Of a stretch of DNA of 14,591 nt, positions 1 to 5,841 are shown piece by piece. This DNA comes from GCA-020352575 sp041635475. GTDB lineage: Bacteria > Actinomycetota > Acidimicrobiia > Spongiisociales > JAENVV01. Numbering within the stretch: position 1 is the first letter of the stretch; each line of letters starts with the position of its first letter. The stretch is taken from positions 1 through 14,591 of the forward strand of contig JBFKVA010000057.1 in assembly GCA_041635475.1 (NCBI GenBank), in the 5' to 3' direction. Below the pieces are notes generated by a model. The model saw only the letters and a program-made list of their open reading frames with translations. It was not told the DNA's origin and made no database searches. Made by a program: the position numbers and the translations under genes.

Positions 1-284
<284 letters not shown>

Positions 285-633
285 ACATCTTGGGTTCCTC
301 CCCGAAGGGAGAATCCGAAGCATCTGAGTGAGTTCAAGTGACAGGCCAAAGGGAGGCCTGTCGTCCTGAATCTGGGGAGAAGCTCTCTTGCCGAGAGCCA
401 CTCTTCCTTGATTGTTTTCGTCGAGGCCACCTCGGCTGCAACGTTCACCCCCGAAGGGGCCGACTGATGCAGCCAGACGTCCCGACTACTGGCTATTGGC
501 ACACTGTTCAGTTGTCAAGGAGCCTGTTCGACCCACGAGGACGAGTCCTCGTGACTTGGACAATCACCCGGTGCCACGGCGTGGAGAGCCACCCCGAGCA
601 CTCGGAAGCACCCGCCGCCATGGCGGGTGTGGA
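285..633 (-). other. rRNA operon leader with several stem-loops
   Basis: This stretch holds no plausible gene; it is the transcribed leader between the rRNA promoter and the 16S gene. Inverted repeats seen directly are: 609-629 (8-bp stem CACCCGCC/GGCGGGTG); 574-584 (CCAC-GGC-GTGG); 534-553 (CACGAGGA/TCCTCGTG, 4-nt loop); 448-459 (CCCC/GGGG, UUCG loop on the RNA strand); 382-398 (GCTCTC/GAGAGC); 340-362 (GACAGGCC/GGCCTGTC, 7-nt loop); and 293-316, an imperfect stem capped by UUCG. The hairpin at 534-553 lies just before boxA, where boxB-type hairpins sit in other rRNA leaders. The RNase III processing stalk cannot be judged because the 3' side of the 16S gene is outside the window. Confidence 0.8.
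498..524 (-). promoter_or_regulatory. boxA-type rRNA antitermination site
   Basis: On the minus strand this reads GGCTCCTTGACAACTGAAC followed by AGTGTGCC. The core GCTCCTTGACAA (523-512) matches the E. coli rRNA boxA GCTCTTTAACAA at 10 of 12 positions. It lies in the leader, downstream of a hairpin (534-553) and upstream of 16S, which is the usual boxB-like then boxA order. By family knowledge boxA RNA is bound by NusB/S10 to prevent premature Rho termination of untranslated rRNA. The match and placement are seen; function is inferred. Confidence 0.8.
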
Positions 634-639
634 AACGGA

Positions 640-667
640 ACTATACACCCGCCCGGTTCGTTAGCAA
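640..667 (-). promoter_or_regulatory. Putative rRNA operon promoter (-35 TTGCTA, 16 bp, -10 TATAGT)
   Basis: On the minus strand TTGCTA (667-662) is separated by 16 bp from TATAGT (645-640), with TG upstream of the -10 in TGTATAGT. Transcription would start near 633, giving a leader of about 350 nt before 16S. This is the only good sigma-70-like pair I see between tyrS and 16S, and it lies where an rRNA promoter is expected. The tyrS stop codon is only 45 bp upstream of the -35, and no clear intrinsic terminator separates them, so tyrS transcripts could run into the rRNA operon. Confidence 0.65.
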
Positions 668-712
668 GTCACCGCGGACCACGTCGATGCCCGGACCCAG
701 GTGGGTGTCGGA

Positions 713-1390
713 TCAGGAGTCGAGGAACCGCACGAACCGGCGTTTGCCCACCTGCAGGACGAGGCCGATCAGAGAGGCACGGGGCACGTCGAGGACCTCG
801 ATCCGCTCACCGGCCACGCGCACCGCGCCCTGCTCGATCATCCGCTTCCCCTCCCCGTTGGAGGAGACAAGACCGGCAGCCGCCAGGGCAGCCGGCAAGT
901 AGACGGGGTCACCCTCCCCCAACCGCACGGAGGGCACGTCGTCGGGGGCTTCGTGGTCCCTGAACACCTGGTCGAAGCCACGCTCGGCCTCCTCCCCGGA
1001 ACCGGTTCCGTGGTAGAGGTCCACGATCTCCCGAGCGAGGCGTCGTTTGGCGTCGACGGGGTGGAGGTCCCCGGCAGCCAGTGCCGCCACGATCCTGCCG
1101 GCCTCGGCCGGCTCCACCTCCGTCGCCAGTTCGAACCACTGCGGCATGAGGTGATCGGGGATGCTCATCGTCTTGCCGAACATCTCCGCGGGATCGTCCC
1201 GGACGCCGATGTAGTTCCCCAGCGACTGCGACATCTTGGCCTCGCCGTCGGTGCCGATGAGCAACGGCATCGTGAGGGCGATCTGCGGACGCTTTCCGTA
1301 CCTGGCCTGGAGGATGCGTCCCATCATGAGGTTCCACAGCTGGTCGGACCCACCGAGCTCGATGTCGGCATCGATCGCCACCGAGTCCAT
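713..1390 (-). CDS. tyrS: Tyrosyl-tRNA synthetase, C-terminal fragment (225 aa) after the amber codon
   Basis: An ATG at 1390 lies only 3 nt past the amber codon in the same frame, so termination-reinitiation could in principle produce this fragment; no strong Shine-Dalgarno precedes it. It carries D175-S-V-A-I, GGSDQLWN (tyrosine pocket, 186-193), LLIGTDGEAKMSQSLGN with the KMSKS-type loop as KMSQS (225-229), the anticodon-binding helical region, and a C-terminal S4 domain (LVSSNGEGKRMIEQGAVRV) ending at TGA 713. In a normal protein it is simply the second half of TyrRS. Whether it is ever made separately is unknown. Confidence 0.65.
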   Translation of the reverse strand: MDSVAIDADIELGGSDQLWNLMMGRILQARYGKRPQIALTMPLLIGTDGEAKMSQSLGNYIGVRDDPAEMFGKTMSIPDHLMPQWFELATEVEPAEAGRIVAALAAGDLHPVDAKRRLAREIVDLYHGTGSGEEAERGFDQVFRDHEAPDDVPSVRLGEGDPVYLPAALAAAGLVSSNGEGKRMIEQGAVRVAGERIEVLDVPRASLIGLVLQVGKRRFVRFLDS

Positions 1391-1393
1391 GCC

Positions 1394-1909
1394 CTACAGG
1401 AGCGGGTACATGAACTCCATGATCGAGATGGGTCGGTTGTCGCCGAACCGGACCGCGAAGTCCTCCCGCTCCAACATCTGGGCCACCGTGACATGTGACG
1501 TGAGCTCGAGGACGTCGTCCATGCGCATGGCCGCGAGCCACTCGGAGTTGTAGCGGATCTCGAGCGGGGCGGGGAGAAGCACCCTTGAGAACTCCTCGAG
1601 GAGCTGGTCGGCGTAGCCCTGCACCTCGGTCGCCGACAGCCGCCGGCGGGTTTCCGACCTCCCGGACGGATCGCCGACCTGGGCGGTGAAGTCCCCCACG
1701 ATGAGAACCGCCGTGTGACCGAGCTCCTGGAAGTGCCGAAGCTTGCGCAGCACGACCGCCCACCCCAACGTGACCGACGGTGCGGTCGGGTCGAGTCCCA
1801 GCTTGACCCGCAGCGGGGTTCCCTCCTCGAGTCGTTCGCGCAGTTCCGCGGCCGGCACGACGGAGTCCACCCCGTAGGTCAGGCGGGTGAGTTGGTCGTC
1901 AATCGTCAT
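1394..1909 (-). CDS. tyrS: Tyrosyl-tRNA synthetase, N-terminal fragment (171 aa)
   Basis: This is the part of tyrS that would be translated if the amber codon at 1394-1396 terminates. It holds the first half of the Rossmann catalytic domain: the D40-P-T-A-P region, TLGW at the HIGH position (47-50), the strand and loop VGDFTAQVGDPSGRSETR starting near residue 71, and Y168. It lacks the KMSKS loop and the tRNA-binding domains, so alone it should not charge tRNA. ATG 1909 is preceded by GGAG about 8 nt upstream. The gene is divergent from the PBP gene, with 63 bp between starts. There is no sign of relaxed selection apart from the HIGH replacement. Confidence 0.7.
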   Translation of the reverse strand: MTIDDQLTRLTYGVDSVVPAAELRERLEEGTPLRVKLGLDPTAPSVTLGWAVVLRKLRHFQELGHTAVLIVGDFTAQVGDPSGRSETRRRLSATEVQGYADQLLEEFSRVLLPAPLEIRYNSEWLAAMRMDDVLELTSHVTVAQMLEREDFAVRFGDNRPISIMEFMYPLL

Positions 1910-1972
1910 GGGCCGGCTCCGGAGGGGACCGGCCGGAGAATAGCCGCGAGGAATGGCCACTCCCGGCCGATA
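1910..1972. promoter_or_regulatory. Divergent tyrS / PBP intergenic region with inverted repeat
   Basis: Only 63 bp separate the two divergent start codons, so any promoters must lie here or inside the genes. GGCCGG (1911-1916) and CCGGCC (1929-1934) form an inverted repeat enclosing the palindrome CTCCGGAG (1917-1924). I do not see a convincing -35/-10 pair for either direction. The repeat could be an operator or chance in GC-rich sequence. Confidence 0.35.
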
Positions 1973-4381
1973 ATGGTCGATGTGATCCGGTCGACCCGTC
2001 CTGTTGCGTCCCTCCTGGCGCTCGCGCTCGCAGTCGCGGCGTGCTCGGCGGAGATCGAGCCGCTCGCCGACCCCGGCCTCGGTGACCTCGGACTCACCAC
2101 CATCGTGTACGCGGCCGACGGTTCGGTCCTGGCCGAATGGCACACCGAGGAGAACCGCGTCGTCGTTTCGTACGACGAGCTTCCGGCCATCCTCATCAAC
2201 GCCATCGTTGCCATCGAGGACGAGCGTTACTGGCTTCATCCCGGGGTCGACCTGCGGGCCATCGCCCGTGCCGTCGTCACGAACATCGAGGCCGGGACCC
2301 TGTCCCAAGGCGCCTCGACCATCACCCAGCAGTACATCAAGAACGTGGTCCTCACCCCCGAGGTGTCGTTCGAACGCAAGATCGAGGAGGCCACGCTCGC
2401 CCTCAGGCTCGAGGAGACCCTGACCAAGGAAGAAGTGCTCGAACGGTACGTCAACACCGTCTACTTCGGAGCCGGCGCCTACGGCGTGGGGTCGGCGGCT
2501 GCGACGTACTTCTCGAAGGCGATAGGGGACCTGACGTTGGCCGAGGCCGCCTTCTTGGCGGGCATGATCCAGAACCCGAGCCGCACCGACCCCTACCGGT
2601 ACCCCGAGGACGCCCTGTCCCGGCGCCGGGTCGTGCTCGAGAAGCTCGTCGACCTGGGCTGGGTCAGCGCCGAGGACGCCGCCGCCGCCGACGCCGAGCC
2701 GCTGACCCTGAGCGAGCGGCGCCCGCCCGACCAGTCTCGCTACCCGTACTTCACCGAGGAGGTGAAGGCCCGACTGCTGGATGACCCGGCCATGGGAGCA
2801 ACGCCCACGGACCGGTTCAACTCGCTCTTCCGGGGTGGGCTTCGGATCCACACCACGCTCGATCCCCGGGCCCAGGAGGCGGCGGAACAGGCGGTGCGGT
2901 CGGTGATGCCCCCAGACGGTCCGGCAGCTGCCCTCGTGGCCATCGACCCCGCGACGGGCCACGTGCTGGCCATCGTGGGCGGGAAGGACTTCTACTCGGA
3001 GACCGACCCGGTCGCTCGCTTCAACCTGGCCACCCAGGGGCGGCGACAGCCCGGCAGCGCGTTCAAGGCCTTCGTCCTGGCGGCAGCCCTCGAACGCGGG
3101 CACACCCTCGACGAACGCTTCACCCGCGGCAACCAGGCCGTGATCCAGACCGACTCCGGTCCTTGGGTCGTGACCAACTACGAGAACCAGACCTTCCCCG
3201 AGATGACGCTCCTCGACGGAACCCGGTTCTCGGTCAACAAGGTGTACGCCGAGCTCGTGGACGCGGTGGGGCCGGCCGCCGTGGTCGAGGTTGCCGCCGC
3301 GGCCGGCATCACCTCCGACCTCGAGCCGCTGCATGCCATCGCCCTCGGTGCGGAGGAGGTGACCGTGTTCGACATGGCGTCCGCCTTCGGCACCTTCGCC
3401 TTCGAGGGGATCCACCTCTCCCCCACCTTCGTGACCCGCATCGAGACCTCGGCCGGGATCAACGTCCTCACGGGAGTCCCGGTGGTCACCGAGGTGCTCG
3501 AGCGCCAAGTCGCCCGGTCGGTGACCGTCGCACTCTCCGAGGTCGTGCGGGCGGGCACGGGTGTCCGGGCGGGAATCGGCCGTCCGGTCGCCGGCAAAAC
3601 CGGGACAACACAGAACCATTGGGACGCGTGGTTCGTCGGGTACACCCCCGAGCTGACCGCCGCCGTCTGGGTGGGGTACCCGCAGGGCCTCATCCCGATG
3701 GAGCCGCCGCTGACCCCCTTCCCCGTCACCGGCGGGACCTGGCCCGCGGAGATCTGGTCGGTCTTCGCACGGGTCGTCCTCGAGGACGCCCCCTTCGGCC
3801 AGCTCAGCCAACTGGCCGAAGGCTCGACCGTCCGGGTCTCGATCGACACGAGCACGGGGTATCTTGCCGGGCCCTTCTGCCCTGGTGAATTCGTCTTCAC
3901 CCTCGAACTCGCCGTGGAGACCGCACCCACCGTCGTGTGCCCCATCCACAACCCCGCCTCCGTCGTCGCATCGGGGGCGGCGGACGTCCCGTCCGTCATC
4001 GGGATGCACCTGGTGAAGGCGGTCGAGACGCTCCAGGCGGCCGGGTTCCAGGTGATCGCCAAGTACCAGCAAATCGGCAGCCTTGCCCAGCACACGGTGT
4101 GGGACCAGAACCCCCAACCCGGCCTTCCCGCCCAGCTGGGGGCACCGGTCACGATCCACGTCGCCGGGTTCGAACCGGGGACCGTCACCCCCTTCGTCCT
4201 TGGGTTCCCCGTCGCCGACGCCGAGGATGTCCTGGCCAGGATGGGTATCGCCGCCACCGTGATCGTCCAGGCTGAGGACGACCCGGCGGCCGCCGCGGCC
4301 AACCGTGGGACCGTGTGGGCCCAACAGCCGGCCCCCAACAAGCCGATCACCGACGCCGTGACCCTGTGGGTCAACCCGTAG
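1973..4381 (+). CDS. Class A penicillin-binding protein (GT51 + transpeptidase + 2 PASTA), putative lipoprotein
   Basis: This 802-residue bifunctional peptidoglycan synthase polymerises lipid II and cross-links stem peptides outside the membrane. The glycosyltransferase 51 domain (about 40-240) shows IEDERYWLHPGVD with catalytic Glu82, QGASTITQQ (112-120), RKIEEA and the YFGAGAYGVGSAA segment. The transpeptidase domain has the Ser362-A-F-K box, S420-V-N and K542-T-G-T. Two PASTA repeats follow (about 670-732 and 733-802), as in actinobacterial PonA-type enzymes. The N-terminus is odd: MVDVIRSTRP, a short hydrophobic run, then VAAC with Cys24, which fits a lipobox, instead of a cytoplasmic tail and long membrane helix. 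Start ATG 1973 was chosen because the signal-like sequence begins there; GTG 1982 is an alternative. It ends in TAG and is the only plus-strand gene, converging on mpg with 21 bp between. Confidence 0.95.
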   Translation: MVDVIRSTRPVASLLALALAVAACSAEIEPLADPGLGDLGLTTIVYAADGSVLAEWHTEENRVVVSYDELPAILINAIVAIEDERYWLHPGVDLRAIARAVVTNIEAGTLSQGASTITQQYIKNVVLTPEVSFERKIEEATLALRLEETLTKEEVLERYVNTVYFGAGAYGVGSAAATYFSKAIGDLTLAEAAFLAGMIQNPSRTDPYRYPEDALSRRRVVLEKLVDLGWVSAEDAAAADAEPLTLSERRPPDQSRYPYFTEEVKARLLDDPAMGATPTDRFNSLFRGGLRIHTTLDPRAQEAAEQAVRSVMPPDGPAAALVAIDPATGHVLAIVGGKDFYSETDPVARFNLATQGRRQPGSAFKAFVLAAALERGHTLDERFTRGNQAVIQTDSGPWVVTNYENQTFPEMTLLDGTRFSVNKVYAELVDAVGPAAVVEVAAAAGITSDLEPLHAIALGAEEVTVFDMASAFGTFAFEGIHLSPTFVTRIETSAGINVLTGVPVVTEVLERQVARSVTVALSEVVRAGTGVRAGIGRPVAGKTGTTQNHWDAWFVGYTPELTAAVWVGYPQGLIPMEPPLTPFPVTGGTWPAEIWSVFARVVLEDAPFGQLSQLAEGSTVRVSIDTSTGYLAGPFCPGEFVFTLELAVETAPTVVCPIHNPASVVASGAADVPSVIGMHLVKAVETLQAAGFQVIAKYQQIGSLAQHTVWDQNPQPGLPAQLGAPVTIHVAGFEPGTVTPFVLGFPVADAEDVLARMGIAATVIVQAEDDPAAAAANRGTVWAQQPAPNKPITDAVTLWVNP

Positions 4382-4402
4382 GCGGGGGTGGACCGGCGGG
4401 TC

Positions 4403-4966
4403 TCAGGCTTCGGACACCGGCTTGGGTGCGTCAGGCGCCGCCACGAATCGCCATTGGAGGTCGACCTCCCGGGTCAGTCCGACCCTGCGGGTTGCCACGA
4501 AGGGCATCCGCCCTCCGGCCTCCAGGCGCACCGGGCTTCGCCGATCGAGGAGGTCGAGGCCGTCATGGTCGCCGGTGATGGCCAGGGCCTGGCACAGCTT
4601 CCCCGGCCCGTCGGTGAGGTGGTCGGCCCGCCCTCGACGGCCCGCAACGAGGTCCAGTCCGGTGATCACGACGCCGCCCCGCAGCAGAATGGCACTGCCC
4701 ACTCCCTCCGGTTCGACGACGACGTTGGCACACCAATGGAGTCCGTGCGACCGGTAGACGTAGAGGCGGCCACTCGGTCCGAACATCGTGCGGCTGCGCT
4801 TCGTCGGACCCCGCCGGGAATGGGCCGCGTCGTCCCCGCGGCCCGCATAGGCCTCCACGTCCCGGAGCTCGACCACGACCGTGCCGCCGCCGAGGGTGGA
4901 GACAAGGCGCGCGCCAAGGAGCTCGGGGGCGACTTCAGCAGGGTGTCGATCGAGGCCCAGCCTCAC
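4403..4966 (-). CDS. mpg: 3-methyladenine DNA glycosylase (AAG/MPG family)
   Basis: This 187-residue protein belongs to the alkyladenine DNA glycosylase family, which flips out and excises alkylated or deaminated purines for base excision repair. Family hallmarks seen: VELRDVEAYAG with the expected catalytic Glu38, then D-D-A-A-H49-S, FGPSGRLYVY, the HGLHWCANVV strand, AILLRGG and GPGKLCQALAI. Length is typical for bacterial members (about 190-210). The start is GTG 4966, overlapping the argF stop as GTGA, so it should be translationally coupled to argF. It ends in TGA 4403, facing the PBP gene. I see no intrinsic terminator in the 21-bp gap, only a 4-bp stem at 4391-4402. mpg lies next to tyrS in Mycobacterium tuberculosis too; here the PBP gene intervenes. 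Confidence 0.93.
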   Translation of the reverse strand: MRLGLDRHPAEVAPELLGARLVSTLGGGTVVVELRDVEAYAGRGDDAAHSRRGPTKRSRTMFGPSGRLYVYRSHGLHWCANVVVEPEGVGSAILLRGGVVITGLDLVAGRRGRADHLTDGPGKLCQALAITGDHDGLDLLDRRSPVRLEAGGRMPFVATRRVGLTREVDLQWRFVAAPDAPKPVSEA

Positions 4967-5841
4967 GACACGAGGGTGTGGATGACGGCCTTCACGGCGT
5001 GGAGGCGATTCTCGGCCTGGTCGAACACTCGGGACCGAGCATGCTCCATGACACCGTCCGTCACCTCCTCCCCTCGGTGGGCCGGGAGGCAGTGGAGGAA
5101 GATGGCGTCAGGGTCCGCCAGCCCGAACAGCCGGTCGTCCACCTGGAAGCCGGCGAAGGCTTCGAGACGTCGGGCAGTTTCGCTTTCCTGGCCCATCGAC
5201 GTCCACACATCCGTGTACACCGCATGGGCTCCCCTCACCGCGTCACGCGGATCGTGTACGACGGTGACGCCCTCCCCGGCCTCGGCGACCTCACCGGCCG
5301 GCGGCTCGTAGCCGGGGGGCGTGGCGATCCGGATACGCCCCCCGGACCGGGTGACCGCGTGCATGAGTGAGACACACACGTTGTTGCCGTCGCCCACGTA
5401 CCCGACCTGGGCCCCGGACAGGGGGCGGTGGGCGGCGATGGTCATGACATCGGCCACCGCCTGGCACGGATGTGCCTGATCGCTGAGGAGGTTCACGACC
5501 GGGATGGACGCCGCGGCGGCCAAGGCCTCGAGGTCCCGGTGGTCGAAGACCCGAAGCGCGACGAGGTCGAGATACCTTGCCATCACACGCATGACGTCTT
5601 CCGGCGCCTCCCGGGTGCCGAGCCCGATGCCCTCGTTGCCCAGCACGACCGGATGCGCCCCGAGTTGGATGGCGGCAACCTCCGTCGAGATCCGGGTTCG
5701 GGTGGAGGGCTTCTGGAAGAAGAGGCCGATGCTCCGCCCGGACAGCGACCCTGCGCCCAGCGAGCGATCGGACGCCATTCGGGTGCCGAGGTCCACGAGC
5801 CGAGCGATGTCGAGGTCGGCAACCCGGAGGAAGTGCTCCAT
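4963..5841 (-). CDS. argF: Ornithine carbamoyltransferase
   Basis: The 292-residue cytoplasmic enzyme makes citrulline from ornithine and carbamoyl phosphate in arginine biosynthesis. Visible motifs are the carbamoyl-phosphate loop STRTR (46-50), HPCQ (124-127), YVGDGNNV (148-155), the ornithine-type DVWTSMGQE (211-219, which separates it from aspartate carbamoyltransferase) and HCLPAHRGEEV (250-260). It is slightly short for the family (about 300-330) but all active-site segments are present. ATG 5841 overlaps the pheT stop by one base (TGATG); GTG 5844 directly upstream, giving one extra residue and a GTGA overlap, is an equal alternative. In many actinobacteria pheST precedes a full argCJBDFRGH cluster. 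Here argF alone follows pheT, so the other arg genes must lie elsewhere or be missing. Confidence 0.95.
   Translation of the reverse strand: MEHFLRVADLDIARLVDLGTRMASDRSLGAGSLSGRSIGLFFQKPSTRTRISTEVAAIQLGAHPVVLGNEGIGLGTREAPEDVMRVMARYLDLVALRVFDHRDLEALAAAASIPVVNLLSDQAHPCQAVADVMTIAAHRPLSGAQVGYVGDGNNVCVSLMHAVTRSGGRIRIATPPGYEPPAGEVAEAGEGVTVVHDPRDAVRGAHAVYTDVWTSMGQESETARRLEAFAGFQVDDRLFGLADPDAIFLHCLPAHRGEEVTDGVMEHARSRVFDQAENRLHAVKAVIHTLVS

Larger units (their letters stand above)
713..1909 (-). pseudogene. tyrS: Tyrosyl-tRNA synthetase gene interrupted by an in-frame amber codon
   Basis: The locus would encode a 398-residue class I tyrosyl-tRNA synthetase, a normal length, which charges tRNA-Tyr in the cytoplasm. 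The frame is continuous from ATG 1909 to TGA 713 except for TAG at 1396-1394 (codon 172). The flanking residues are Y168-P-L-L-[stop]-G-M-D175. This is the conserved YxxxQxxD tyrosine-binding motif (Tyr169, Gln173 and Asp176 in the Bacillus stearothermophilus enzyme), so the stop replaces the expected Gln; CAG to TAG is one transition. The rest looks conserved: DPTAP near residue 40, GDPSGR at 79-84, GGSDQ at 186-190, KMSQS at 225-229 and a C-terminal S4 RNA-binding domain. The HIGH motif reads TLGW (47-50). TAG ends three other genes here (PBP, infC, rplT), so genome-wide UAG recoding is unlikely. It may be a sequencing or assembly error, a recent nonsense mutation with a second synthetase elsewhere, readthrough, or a split enzyme. 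Confidence 0.85.

Noticed and set aside
285..712. A tRNA or small protein gene in the region between 16S and tyrS
   Set aside because: No cloverleaf with a TTCGA-type T arm in proper context is visible, and the short open frames have no sensible start or composition. The promoter, boxA and hairpins explain the region.
713..1909. Genome-wide reassignment of UAG to an amino acid to explain tyrS
   Set aside because: TAG is the natural end of the PBP gene (4379-4381), infC (10702-10704) and rplT (10143-10145), each at the family's normal C-terminus, and no other conserved gene here has an internal TAG.
1394..4324. A 976-codon minus-strand open frame opposite the PBP gene, in frame with the start of tyrS
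   Set aside because: Its first 800 or so residues are low-complexity Gly/Asp/Arg/His-rich antisense sequence with no domain, opposite a clearly conserved PBP. It is open only because stops are rare at this GC content; real tyrS starts at 1909.
4382..4402. Bidirectional terminator between the convergent PBP and mpg genes
   Set aside because: Only a 4-bp GACC/GGTC stem with no U-run is present; too weak to call.
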